This document shows, piece after piece, positions 47,690 to 59,469 of a stretch of DNA of 64,000 nt. Made by a program: the position numbers and the translations under genes. The stretch comes from Sipunculus nudus. Taxonomy: Eukaryota > Annelida > Sipuncula > Golfingiida > Sipunculidae. How positions within the stretch are numbered: position 1 is the first letter of the stretch; each line of letters begins with the position of its first letter. The notes beneath the pieces are model-generated. The model did no database searches. It worked only from the letters and a program-made list of their open reading frames with translations, and was not told the origin of the DNA. The stretch is taken from NCBI GenBank assembly GCA_026874595.1, contig CM049309.1:93952723-94016722 (forward strand), given 5' to 3'.

Positions 47690-48242
47690 TATTCCTGTTT
47701 CAGTTATGTAGCTGATATCTTTAATACTTCCTATTCCTGTTTCAGTCATGTAGCTGATATCTTTATTTTTTTCACCTGTTTCAGTCATGTAGCTGATATC
47801 TTTATTTTTTTCACCTGTTTCAGTCATGTAGCTGATATCTTTATTTTTTTCAGTCATGTAGCTGATATCTTTATTTTTTTCAGTCATGTAGCTGATATCT
47901 TTATTTTTTTCACCTGTTTCAGTCATGTAGCTGATATCTTTATTTTTTTCAGTCATGTAGCTGATATCTTTATTTTTTTAAGTCATGTAGCTGATATCTT
48001 TATTTTTTTCAGTCATGTAGCTGATATCTTTATTTTTTTCACCTGTTTCAGTCATGTAGCTGATATCTTTATTTTTTTCAGTCATGTAGCTGATATCTTT
48101 ATTTTTTTTAGTCATGTAGCTGATATCTTTATTTTTTTCAGTCATGTAGCTGATATCTTTATTTTTTTCAGTCATGTAGCTGATATCTTTATTTTTTTCA
48201 CTTTTTTCAGTCATGTAGCTGATATCTTTATTTTTTTCACCT
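47690..48242. repeat. 30/39-bp minisatellite, about 17 units
   Basis: Core CAGTCATGTAGCTGATATCT followed by TTATTTTTTT; some units carry an extra 9 bp (CACCTGTTT), giving 39. Both unit sizes are divisible by 3. On the minus strand this yields two in-frame open stretches (47,678-47,956 and 47,978-48,214) of a charged repeat around EKNKDISYMT, separated by a single C-to-A change that makes TAA. The first units at 47,690-47,760 have a different insert (AATACTTCCTATTCCTG). I treat the frame as incidental. Confidence 0.95.
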
Positions 48243-48657
48243 TTACCTTCAGTAATTGTAGATTCCCCAAATGATAAAGTACATATAGAAATTATTATAC
48301 ATTTATTTATAGACCTTAGTTAGATGCTGGACTTCAGAGGCGTTAAATAAATGTATTATATATACAGTGAGTTCTATGGTCATGTCATATTGGGCAGATG
48401 AAACAACAGAAATTATAAAATGCTCTAGTATTGTATGTAGTTAAAATTTATGCCCAAGCAACCATATATGCAGACAGACTTATTAATAATAATACGAAAT
48501 GGCTGGAGTATTTGCATTATGCTTTTAAATACAACTATGTAAAAAATTAACTTCTAGGTGAGAGGATTTGATAAATTTCTATCTTAACTATGAAGTAAAT
48601 TAAACGGGGTGCCATGACAGACAATAACAAATTTGTTTAATCATGTATGAACACATA
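48243..48657. other. No gene seen; unique sequence
   Basis: AT-rich sequence between a minisatellite and the hAT-type element; no exon or repeat recognised. Confidence 0.5.
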
Positions 48658-49520
48658 ATATACACTAGTGTTGGGACGATATTGGTTTTTGATATCATGA
48701 TAATTATTCAAATTTTATCGCGATATACCGTGATATCGCAATATTTTTAATTATATATAATGGCATTAATAAGCCATCAATAATGGTATTTATAACAACC
48801 ACCTTTAAAGTCTTGACTTTATACAAGGGGTTAAGTATTAATATCATTTATACCTATTGTGCCAGTACCACAGAATGACTCATTAAGTGATTTAAGTTGC
48901 ATGAAGGTCCTGCAGGTGTGTAAGCTTGAAGCGCGGGAAGTCCTGCCCCCATCGTCGAATCACGCTTGTCAGAACTTTCCATCAGTTTCCTATAGCTACA
49001 TAAAAGCTGGTGAATCCCGGTGAATTTTCGGAGAGCGTGTCATACCAATCATGGCTAAATATACCATCCCAATTTTATATGGCAAAATATGCAACCCGTA
49101 TGGAATGTTTGATTCAGTGATGACACTTTTATGTTGACATTTTCATTCCATGCAATAAAAGAATAAATATGTGTATTTATTGCTCTTTCATTAAAATGTT
49201 ATTTTCTCCTGGAATTCTCAAGCTTTTGTCCTCTCTGATTCATCCTGCTACTTCCGGACATTTCCGACTAATCCCGAAGTCTGTAAACACATGGTTCCAC
49301 CCACACGCATGTATTCAAATACATGTGGTTTATAAAATTAATGTGATTCTTTGAAATAAATTTATTTTGAACCTCAAGGGCTTGCTTGTGAACCAAAATC
49401 GTGAACAAAAATTGATATCGTGGTATCGCGATAACAGGAAGGTTGACGGTATGATAACCAAAGCTGTCATATATCGTGATAATACCGTATACCGGTAACC
49501 GGCCCACCCCTAATATACAC
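48658..49520. mobile_element. Non-autonomous hAT-type element with 8-bp target duplication
   Basis: The element body is 48,666-49,512 (847 bp). It is flanked on both sides by ATATACAC (48,658-48,665 and 49,513-49,520), an 8-bp direct repeat as made by hAT transposases. Terminal inverted repeats are diverged: TAGTGTTGGGACGATATTGG on the left; the right end read inward is TAGGGGTGGGCCGGTTACCG. Sub-terminal sequence is rich in GATATCG and CGCGATA on both sides. The interior has no transposase frame; the largest open stretches are 61 and 79 codons in different frames and without domain features. The clean target duplication on diverged ends suggests moderate age. Confidence 0.85.
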
Positions 49521-49683
49521 CATTAGAAAGACAAAAATAAAACCATTATTATCATATAGATACATACATGAAATATAAATGTATGATATAACCTGGTGAA
49601 AACATGGTAATTTACTCAGTTTAGGGCTGCAGGAACATGCTGAGCAGCATAATTAGCAGGGGGGACTGTGATACCTACTTTTA
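49521..49683. other. Short unique spacer
   Basis: No feature recognised between the hAT-type element and the 28-bp minisatellite. Confidence 0.5.
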
Positions 49684-50962
49684 GATATTGACAGAGCCTG
49701 TGGTTCTTTTACATATTGACAGAGCCTGTGGTTCTTTTACACACTGACAGAGCCTGTGGTTCTTTTACACACTGACAGAGCCTGTGGTTCTTTTACACAC
49801 TGACAGAGCCTGTGGTTCTTTTACACACTGACAGAGCCTGTGGTTCTTTTACACACTGACAGAGCCTGTGGTTCTTTTACACATTGACAGAGCCTGTGGT
49901 TCTTTTACACACTGACAGAGCCTGTGGTTCTTTTACACATTGAAAGAGCTTGTGGTTCTTGTACACACTGACAGGGCCTGTGGTTCTTTTACACATTGAA
50001 AGAGCCTGTGGTTCTTTTACACACTGACAAAGCCTGTGGTTCTTTTACACACTGACAGAGCCTGTGGTTCTTTTACACACTGACAGAGCCTGTGGTTCTT
50101 TTACACACTAGCAGAGCCTGTGGTTCTTTTACACATTGAAAGAGCCTGTGGTTCTTTTACACACTGACAAAGCCTGTGGTTCTTTTACACACTGACAGAG
50201 CCTGTGGTTCTTTTACACACTGACAGAGCCTGTGGTTCTTTTACACACTGACAGAGCCTGTGGTTCTTTTACACACTGACAGAGCCTGTGGTTCTTTTAC
50301 ACACTGGCAGAGCCTGTGGTTCTTTTACACACTGACAGAGCCTGTGGTTCTTTTACACACTGACAGAGCCTGTGGTTTTTTTACACACTGACAGAGCCTG
50401 TGGTTCTTTTTCACACTGACAGAGCCTGTGGTTCTTTTACACATTGACAGAGCCTGTGGTTCTTTTACACACTGACAGAGCCTGTGGTTCTTTTACACAT
50501 TGAAAGAGCCTGTGGTTCTTTTACACACTGACAGAGCCTGTGGTTCTTTTACACATTGAAAGAGCCTGTGGTTCTTTTACACACTGACAGAGCCTGTGGT
50601 TCTTTTACACACTGACAGAGCCTGTGGTTCTTTTACACATTGACAGAGCCTGTGGGTCTTTTACACATTGACAGAGCCTGTGGTTCTTTTACACACTGAC
50701 AGAGCCTGTGGTTCTTTTACACATTGACAGAGCCTGTGGTTCTTTTACACACTGACAGAGCCTGTGGTTCTTTTACACATTGAAAGAGCCTGTGGTTCTT
50801 TTACACACTGACAAAGCCTGTGGTTCTTTTACACACTTGCAGAGCCTGTGGTTCTTTTAAACAATGACAGAGCCTGTGGTTCTTTTACACACTGACAGAG
50901 CCTGTGGTTCTTTTACACACTGACAGATCCTGTGGTTCTTTTACACACTGACAGAGCCTCTG
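49684..50962. repeat. 28-bp minisatellite, about 45 units
   Basis: Unit GACAGAGCCTGTGGTTCTTT plus TACACACT; period checked by GACAGAG spacing at 49,746 and 49,774. Variation is a small set of shared substitutions (CACACTGACAG/CACATTGAAAG, TGACAAAG, TGGCAGAG), arranged in runs that themselves repeat, as from unequal exchange. There are no spacers of differing sequence, so this is not a CRISPR. The period is not a multiple of 3 and no long frame results. Confidence 0.97.
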
Positions 50963-51036
50963 GTTTCTCATGAGGACATGTGACACTGATCTATATTTGT
51001 GAAATTCAAGCCGGAGACCAAATATTTACCAGAGTG

Positions 51037-51060
51037 ATGGCCGAGCTTGATGCGCTGATA
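51037..51060 (+). CDS. Candidate first coding exon with an LD motif (paxillin-like); partial
   Basis: ATGGCCGAGCTTGATGCGCT and GATA encode MAELDALI and are followed at once by GTGAGT, a strong splice-donor match. The start context is good (G at -3 and G at +4). Paxillin, leupaxin and Hic-5 proteins start with a very similar LD motif (pattern M-x-x-LDALL), which binds partners such as FAK and vinculin at focal adhesions. If the call is right, the exon ends in phase 0 inside the LD motif and the next exon would supply the rest. I could not find a convincing following exon in the remaining 13 kb, so the intron would be long; in molluscs that is common. Eight codons are little evidence, position 8 is I instead of the usual L, and chance cannot be excluded. 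Confidence 0.3.
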
Positions 51061-51066
51061 GTGAGT

Positions 51067-54000
51067 ATAGTCTCTTGTTAGCTGGGGCTTGCTTCACTTT
51101 ATTGATCACTTAACCAGTGATACTTCAGTCAGGAGCGTCATTGCTATTTCAAGTCCATCCACAAATTTCTTAATTGTATAATCCTGGAACTGATGTGTTT
51201 CAATCCCCTCAGTAGACTAATATGGTGTTGAGAAAAAAAAACATACAAATATAACAGTCCATGAAACCCCTTTCCCCTTATAGTCGTAAAAGACACATCT
51301 TTTATGTGGTTCATACCACTCAAGATTTCTAATGCTCATTTGGATTGGTTAATTCCAGAAAATGTTATAAAGAGTAAATACAAAATTAATTATTGTCCTT
51401 CACAAGTGATTAACTTTAGCTCATTGCAGCTGTTCTGGGTCTCAGAGATGTTTAAGGTTTGCCTTAGTTGTTCCTTAAACTTGTCAGAGTAAAGTCATAA
51501 ATATTATTTGAAATATTTATTGTTGTATGCAGTGCTACATATAAGTAGGCTTAAATTTCAAACCTGGCTTTTATGTTACACTCACACATGGTAACATAGT
51601 GTTTTTTTTATATTTAAATGTGTACATGCAACTGTGCACATAAATATGGTTGAACACATGTATATATTATTTCATCTGTGATATCAAGTCATTACTGCTG
51701 TCATGAAGTGAACATGACAAACGTCCTTGGCTTGTGATATTGTTCTGGGTGCTAATAAAATAAAGGTAGACCAGTGCAAGTGGCATTTGTATTGGCAGCG
51801 CCTGCTTTTATTTTCACAATATTAAACATATCTGTTGTACCAACAAAAAATAAACGTTTGTAGTTATCAAACTTGATTAGGGTACCAGGATACATGGGGG
51901 ATGATGCAGGTGGTATGGTAATCGGTTATTCTTGGCAAAGATCCATGTATGTCTGCTGCTCAGACGACCCGGGTAATAAGACTAAACGAGTATGCCAAAT
52001 ACACTCAGCTGATTAGCCCTGAATGAGGAGTTCACTGGCAGTATTAAGGATATGATGAGATTTAATCTTACTTCACAAAGTGAAGCTAACTGCAGGATGG
52101 ATTAGAACCATGTTGAAGGTAGCCATGATTTTATAAAGCTGCACCCTCCCAAAGTATACTTCAGGGATCTATGGTTGTTCAGAGCCAGGATTGATCTGGA
52201 ATGATTAAGTATTGAGCAGCAGTTGGCCAACTGGCACATGTGAGCATTCCACACTCTCACTCTCAGGATACAGCTGAGCAAATGGTTGTCCAGCGTCAGG
52301 AATCGGAGAACGTGTCAGCTGACTGATAGCCCATCCCACCACCTCATCTCTCTGGGCTTCTCCAGCGTGTAGACCCGTGGCTCCTCCCTGTGGAGGGACT
52401 GGCTAGACATATCCAGACAGTAAAACCACCAGCATGACAGTTGCTTGCTCAGTATGTGAGCTGTGCTGACCAGGGCAGGTGAATTGGACTTTATGTATTC
52501 CTGGGCATTTCTCATGGATTTACCAGTACTGGATATACTATACAACCTTACCAAGACTGACAACAAGTAGGATACACAACACAACATGCAGTCCACTTAA
52601 TCTTTATTAGTGCTGTCTCTTCTTAAGTAATACTGTGTGAATAACTGGTTAAGAGACTGTTGTTGTATGGTGAATGTGGGATTTTTTAGGTGAGTATACC
52701 AATTGATTGCTACATACCATTGATTTTCTGCCTCGTGTGGGGAGATTGATCAGGCAATACGGAAGATATATGTGTTTATGTAAATAGACCTGCTTTTGAT
52801 GTATATTTGCCGACCTGACATTTTAGTTTGCATTGCATAACTGGTTATTATATATAGCTTTACTGAGATGAGTGACTTCAGTCACAGACAGCTTAGTTTT
52901 AGTTTTAACTCCTGTTAACAATTTGCTTGTATTGGGTTTTTTAGAAACGGTCTAGCACATGCTTGTAGTCTTGAAAAGTCATGAATTTATTTCATGGTTT
53001 TATTGATCTGTAACAGTAAATTAAAGTAAGGCCTTATTGATTCAGAGAAAGTTCTGGAAGCCTTTAATTAACACATCTAAGGTTTGAATATCTTTGATAC
53101 ACATCTAAGATATAAAGTATCAGTTAATCATATTGTGCACTTGTAATATAAGGTCCTCTTTTCCATAAAGTTAAAGAGAGGTTCAGAACTACTGTAGCCA
53201 GGTTCAGTGATAAAACTATTTCAGCATTGATGCCAAACATTCAGTAAACATAGCAAGTTTTATACAGAATTCCTTTCCATCAAACAAAATTTTTTCAGTT
53301 TGAATTATGATACCTGCAGTAAAATTTTAAATATTATAGCATGGGATTGATGGTTTTTGCTAAGTAATTAAAAAATCATGATCTATAGAATTTCTGCGTG
53401 AGAACTGGGTCTGTGACATGTGGTCCATTATGCTGCATTTATGCTTTATTCAGCTGTTGTCTGGGCATCAGCACCTGAGGGTTATGGGATATGTCATTAT
53501 GACAATGTGCAGGTACCAGGTATGCATGTGGTTAGTGTTATCCCGATCAAATGAGTTTGGAGAGAAAGACAGGTGTCACTGAGATGAGCTACTGCTGCTG
53601 GAACGAGTGATTAAACAGGCTCACTGATGGGAGATGCCCCACATCTGGGGATGGCTACACAGTAGTAATTGTCACGATGTAATGGGGTGTATTGATCAGG
53701 TTCATGCAGCCTTCACAGGTAACGAGACCAACACCTGAGAAACCAGGGTTAAGTAGATTTTTCACAGTCCTTGAGGGAAATAACTCATCAAGCAAGATAG
53801 TGTACCTCGTAAATGGTGTTCCCTCCTTTATTTTATATTTTAGGGATATATATATATATTAATTTCAGACATGAATGGAAATGAAATTTTGGTGCATTAT
53901 GGTTTGATCATCAGTTTATTTAACAGATTTTTTAGTCAAAATTTCATAACAGGGATATGAATATGAAACCATCCAGACACTGCACAAATCATATATATTA

Positions 54001-54626
54001 GTATTGGCACACTCATAATGTAGCCCATAAGAATGGACTCCTCAATTGCTTTATTTTAGTGACTGGCACAAGTCCATAGATTGTGCCTGCAGTTAACTAT
54101 GATTATAACACACCATACACAAATGTGCGATTTAACATATTTCCATTGATTAATGTTCAGTACAGCTGGCTGTGTTTTGAATATTTTACTACTGGAAAAC
54201 ATTAATGTTCTATTCACAGCACTATTTTGCACCAAGATGAATATATTTAAATAAAATATGTACACAGAAGTACACAGATCTGATGCATTATACAGGACCA
54301 CCGTCAAATATTTAATGCAAGATTTCTATTAATGGGCTGTTAATGCTTCATTTTTCTCTGGACAAATAAATCAGTTATAGGTATTACAGGTGCTTCCAAC
54401 TTTTTAGAATGGTTATTTTTTACTACAGGTCTTTCAACTAACAACATAATGTGAACATTGGTATGTTATAACCGTAGGAAATATTTTTATTCAATTTCCT
54501 TTCTAAGAGTAACAGATTGTTTTGTGCTATAATCCCAATTATCCCTTTTGTGGGCTGGCAACACAACAGACTTAGAAAATAGTTGTGTCACTGTCAGCTG
54601 CTAACTCTTAATGCAGTACTCATTTC
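51067..54626. other. No gene seen; unique sequence, possible intron
   Basis: Low-repeat, AT-rich sequence. Open frames up to 93 codons (minus strand, 52,315-52,596) have no recognisable domain. If the exon at 51,037 is real this would be its first intron. Confidence 0.5.
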
Positions 54627-54647
54627 GGGGGGGGGGGGGGGGGGGGG
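54627..54647. repeat. Poly-G tract, 21 bases
   Basis: Uninterrupted G run; the length may be uncertain. Confidence 0.85.
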
Positions 54648-55536
54648 CTATTTGGTTCAATACTCACGCGAAAAGCTTGAAATAATTATCCTGGAATTTT
54701 TATAATTCCCCATGGAAAAGTATCAGGATATTTATTTTCCCGTAATGCTGGGAATCTTGGCAGTGATGGCTCAATGTACCATGACACTGTTGTACTGAGA
54801 AGACTGAGAACAAGCCATCATTTGACATTTTTACAGACAGAACAATAACTCTCCCAGACTGTTTGTTTGTAGGACACACTAGGGGTCAGGTTTTTGGAGA
54901 ATTCCGCAAAAAGAAATGGAGAAAGACAAACTGGAAAGGCATAAGCAGATTATTACAACTTTTTAGAATAAATATTAATTTATCAATGAGTTTAAGTTAT
55001 ATAAAGCAGGACTTGTTTTCGGATTTGTCTTGTAAGTTCTGGTTGACTGCATCTACTAGTGTGATTAACATCCACCCCCCCCCCCCATACAAGCCCATAC
55101 AATATATAATCTCTGTGTCAAATTATTTTCAAGATATTGCATGGATAAGAAATAGTAGAGGTTGTTACCTCCACCTGTTAAAAAAAGGGAGGCAAAGAAC
55201 TGAATAAGATCCAATGAACAACTAAATATCACACTGAAAATGAGTAATCTATAATGTTTATTAAAACAAAAAAAATGAAAGATGTGCCCATGAGGACACT
55301 TACTTTATACTTGTAACAATTTGTAGGTGGCTACTTTTCACTATTAAATATGGTAGATGTTTTACTTTTACAGAGGACATTACAATTGCAGTTTTTCATC
55401 AGACTTTATTTTAGGATCCTAATGTATACCAGTACTCTGATTAATCAGGTTATTCAAGTGTCAATCATAGTAGTTGGTTCTTCAGCGTGATCAAACAGTT
55501 ATGGAATAAATATTCAATACTCCTATGAGATTAATT
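54648..55536. other. No gene seen; unique sequence
   Basis: Contains a C run at about 55,075-55,086 and a 114-codon frame (54,863-55,207) without recognisable features. No support for a gene. Confidence 0.5.
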
Positions 55537-56897
55537 GTATCTGCCAAAACAGAGTTTTGCGGATACTATGTTTTCAGCCCACCGCCGCGGCGGCGTAGGT
55601 GTCCGGAGAACTCCTCCGTAACCGCTGGGCGGAATTTTACGAAACCCAGTATTATGTTTGGGTCACATGTGAACTGCTGTGCCCCTATTTTGTTTTGACC
55701 TCTGATCTTTCCTCTGTGCTCTGCACCCATTTGTGCGTCTGTGTTCACACATAAACCCCCATATCTCTGGACTCGTTTGACCGATCGGGCTGAAATTTTG
55801 CATGTTTATACATCTTGCATAGGTTTTTGATTTTTGTGACAGGTGGCCCCACCCACCTCCCCGTTTATGCTCCAGACAACCATGCTAATATCTAAGGACT
55901 GGTTTGACATATCAGCCTGAAGTTTTGCATGTGTATTGGTCTAACATAGCCCTTTAACATACCCAAAACACCTGCAACTGTTTTTGCACAGCGTCCATCT
56001 GTTTGTCTGCCTTGGGATAAAATCTGCAGTGGTTGGACTTATTCACATAAAATTTTGCATGTGTATACTTCTTGGATAGATTTTTAGCGAACCTGTGAGC
56101 TTATGCTATGGCGCAGCGTCAGCTGTCCACCGTCAGCCATCCACCGCCAGCCGTCCGCCGTCCGCTGGCTTTCCGCCATCCATGGCTGTAAGTCAGAAAC
56201 CGTCAGGGCTAGCAGCTCCAAATAACATGTAAGAATTAGTCACATGTGAAACTTGGTGCCCTGGAGCTTATTATTGGGTATCTGCATTAATTTAGATTTT
56301 ATAGAGAAAAGGTTAAAAACCTTTAAAAAACTTCTTCTCTGAAACTGTCCAGCCAAATTGCCCAATATTTCACAGAAATGATCCTTGGAACAATCTTTTT
56401 CAAGTTTGTTTAAATGGTTCCAGTTTGGAGATTTATGGCCGAGTAACAGGAGGTTGAACTTAGTCATCTGTCCAAAAAAGCACACTAAAATTTAAATCTC
56501 AGAAACGGCTAGAGCTATAATCACCAAATTGTATACCAATGTTTGTCACATATGTCATATCTGATTTTGAGATATGTGTTTGATACATTGATGTGTTTTT
56601 TACAAGCGAAAATGTAATTTTAAACTCTACTAGCTTATACACTGATTTATGATGAAACTGTTAAGCTGATTGGTTTAAACTTTACAAGAATTATTCTATG
56701 GTAGGGTTCTGCCAGTTTTATAAGAATAGATTGGATACAGTTTTAAAAAAACATATTAGCCAATTGAAAAAGGCTTTCTGTATTTGAAAACAGATTTGAC
56801 AACATGCTGAGTTTCAGGAACCAAGTCAAGAGGTCACTCAGTACAAACAGGTGGGGTCCAGACATCACCATGGCAACTGACCTGGCTCTGGGGGAGT

Positions 56898-56947
56898 GTC
56901 TAGACAATGTGTCTAGACATCTAGACACAGCGTCTAGACGTCTAGAC
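56898..56947. promoter_or_regulatory. Cluster of GTCTAGAC palindromes
   Basis: Perfect GTCTAGAC at 56,898, 56,911, 56,932 and 56,940, plus ATCTAGAC at 56,919. GTCTAGAC is the palindromic Smad MH1-domain binding element known from TGF-beta signalling. Four copies in 50 bp is far above chance, but a local duplication of one palindrome could create it. It lies in a non-conserved part of an H1 element, and both strands are accidentally open in frame here. Confidence 0.4.
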
Positions 56948-57029
56948 ATAATGTTTAGATGCAGAATTCCCAGATTATTGGAACTATATCTTTCAACTGT
57001 TTGAAAAAACTTGGTTTGCATTTTAAGCG

Positions 57030-58922
57030 AATTGGGTTTATCATCAGGTCACATGTGAACTGCTGCGCCCTCATTTTTGGTTGACCTCTGACCTTTCCTA
57101 GCTGCCCAGCGTCCATTTGTGCGTCTGTTTTCACACATAAACCCGCATATCTCGGGAACTGTTTGACCGATCAGGCTAAAAATTTTGCACAAATGTAGCC
57201 CTTTGAAAGCTTTATAACATACTCTAAAAATGGTGGCACTGTCTGCAACCATTTTTGCACAGCATCATCTGTTCATCTGCCTTGGGTCAATATCACTAAT
57301 ATCTCAGCAGTGGTTTGACTTATCCGCCTGAAATTTTGCAGGTTTATACATCCTGGACAGCTTTCTCGATTTTATGACAGGTGGCGCCACCTACATTCAC
57401 CTTTACTCTGCAGACATCCAAGCTCATATCTCGGGAACTGTTTGACTGGTTGGGCCAAAATTTTGCATGTGTATAGATCTCACATAGCTCTATCATAGGC
57501 AAAACTGGTGGCCCCACCTGTAAACCACTTATGCACAGTGTCCATCTGTTCATCTGCCTTGGGATAAAATCACTCATATCTCAGCAGTGGTTTGACTTAT
57601 CCACCTGAACTTTTGAAGGTTTATACATCCTGATCAGGTTTCTCGATTTTATGACGTGGCACCACCAACATTCACGTTAACTCTGCAGACATCCAAGCTC
57701 ATATCTCGGGAACCGTTTGACCAATTGGGCCATAAGTTTGCATGTGTATAGATCTCACAGAGCTCTTCGTTGTAGGCAAAACTGGTGGCGCCACCTGCAA
57801 CTATTAATGCACAGCACCCATCTGTTCATCTGCCTTGGGATGATATCACTTATATCTCAACAGTGGTTTGACTTTTTCCTAAAATTTTGCAGGTTTATAC
57901 ATCCTGGACAGCTTTCTTGATTTTATGACAGGTGGCACCATGTACATTCATGTTTACTGTGCAGACATCCAAGCTCATATCTCGGGAACTGTGGGACTGA
58001 TTGGGCCAAAATTTTTCATGTGTATAGATCTCACATAGCTCTTCATCATAGGCAAAACTGGTGGTGCCACCTGCAACCATTTTTGCACAGTGTCCATCTG
58101 TTCATCTGCCTTGGGATGATATCACTTATATCTCCCAAGTGGTTTGACTTTTTCCACATGAAATTTTGCAGGTTTATACATCCTGGACAGCTTTCTTGAT
58201 TTTATGACAGGTGGCACCATGTACATTCATGTTTACTGTGCAGACATCCAAGCTCATATCTCGGGAACTGTGGGACTGATTGGGCCAAAATTTTGCATGT
58301 GTATAGATCTCACATAGCTCTTCATCATAGGCAAAACTGGTGGCGCCACGTGCAACCATTTATGTACAGCAACCATCTATTCATCTGCCTTGGGATAATA
58401 TCACTCATATCTCAGCAGTGGTTTGACTTATCCGCCTGAAATTTTGCAGGTTTATACATCCTGGACAGCTTTCTCGATTTTATGACAGGTGGCACCACCT
58501 ACATTCAGGTTTACTCTGCAGACATCCAAGCTCATATCTCGGGAACCGTTTGACTGATTGGGCCTAAATTTTGCATGTGTTTAGATCTCACATAGCTCTT
58601 CATCATAGGCAAACTGGTGGCGCCACCTGCAACCACTTTGCACAGCGTCCATCTGTTAATCTGCCTTAGGTTAAAATCACTCATATCTCAGCAGTGGTTT
58701 GACTTATCCGCCTGAAATTTTGCAGGTTTATACATCCTGGACAATTCTCTCGATTTTATGACAGGTAGCACCACCTACATTCACGTTTATGCTGCAGACA
58801 TCCATGCTATTATAGAACACACCACTCTATTCCCCTTGCCACTTAATCCATGCCTCACTTCACCCGTCCCACTCTGATTTCTGCAGATACACATAGTCGC
58901 TTGTTGACTACCCATATTCTAG
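57030..58922 (+). mobile_element. H3 segment with 277-bp tandem units, nested in H1
   Basis: AGCTCATATCTCGGGAAC recurs at 57,421, 57,696, 57,972, 58,251 and 58,529, spaced 275 to 279 bp, so the H3 interior has expanded to about five tandem units. Each unit holds AAATTTTGCAGGTTTATACA, CCTGGACAGCTTTCT, one ACAGGTGGCRCCACC and one TGGTGGCGCCACCTG-type palindrome. It ends with the H3 terminus TAGTCGCTTGTTGACTA, CCCATATTCTAG at 58,922, then H1 resumes (TTTAAAAATGTCCTGGTCTG; compare 38,445 and 32,267). The 5' end is not clearly defined. Confidence 0.7.
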
Positions 58923-59469
58923 TTTAAAAATGTCCTGGTCTGAAACTTGCAGGTCAGAAACATCCATTTTGCTGAAATCATAATGACTAAGGTAGATATG
59001 CATGACTTAAGAGGATCAATATTAAATTAAAAAAATAAACCTCCATTCATACTCCCAAACTTTGCACAGGTTCGCATTAGGCCTGTAGGCCTTGTTTTGT
59101 TGATATGACAGGTGGCGCCACCTACCTATGCGTTTGCAGTGCAGACATCCATGTTGATATCTCAGGACTCCTTTGACCGATCAGGCTGAAATTTTGCATG
59201 TTCATAGATCAAATATGGCTCTTTATCATACCAAATTCTGGTGGTGCCACCTGCAAAAGTTTTTGCACAGTGTCCATCTCTCTGTCTGCCTTGGGATAAA
59301 ATCATCCATATCTCTGCAATGCAATAACTTACCTACCTGAAGTTTGGCATTAAAATATATCTTGGAAAATTTCTTGTGAAGTTGGCAGGTGTCGCCACCT
59401 TCCATGCTAATATGCAATACTGATTTTGGCAAATACATGTAGTCGCTTGTCGACTACCTGTATTTTTAG

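Larger units (their letters stand above)
56086..59098 (+). mobile_element. H1 inserted in H3, itself carrying H3
   Basis: Start AGCGAACCTGTGAGCTTATG at 56,086, with a CCGTCAGCCATCC-type run at 56,120-56,170. The end CACAGGTTCGCATTAGGCCT, GTAGGCCTTGTTTT lies at 59,065-59,098. The interior holds a Smad-box-like palindrome cluster at 56,898 and an H3 segment from about 57,030 to 58,922. Confidence 0.7.
55537..59469 (+). mobile_element. H3 element interrupted by H1
   Basis: Start at about 55,537 with the hairpin GCCAAAACAGAGTTTTGCGG, then GATACTATG. The 5' piece ends at 56,085 (CTTGGATAGATTTTT). The 3' piece resumes at 59,099 with GTTGATATGACAGGTGGCGC and ends with GTAGTCGCTTGTCGACTAC then CTGTATTTTTAG at 59,469. 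Uninterrupted H3 at 44,530-44,565 reads CTTGGATAGCTTTCTGGATT, TTGTAGCAGGTGGC, confirming that the two sides belong together. A second H3-type end lies 490 bp further on (59,920-59,958). Confidence 0.7.

Noticed and set aside
47678-48214. Charged repeat protein on the minus strand
   Set aside because: Frame follows the 30/39-bp repeat, has an in-frame stop in the middle and no flanking exon.
49684-50962. CRISPR array
   Set aside because: Units are contiguous with no unique spacers, and the genome is eukaryotic.
52315-52596. 93-codon minus-strand gene
   Set aside because: No domain, no homologue recognised, and no splice or promoter support.
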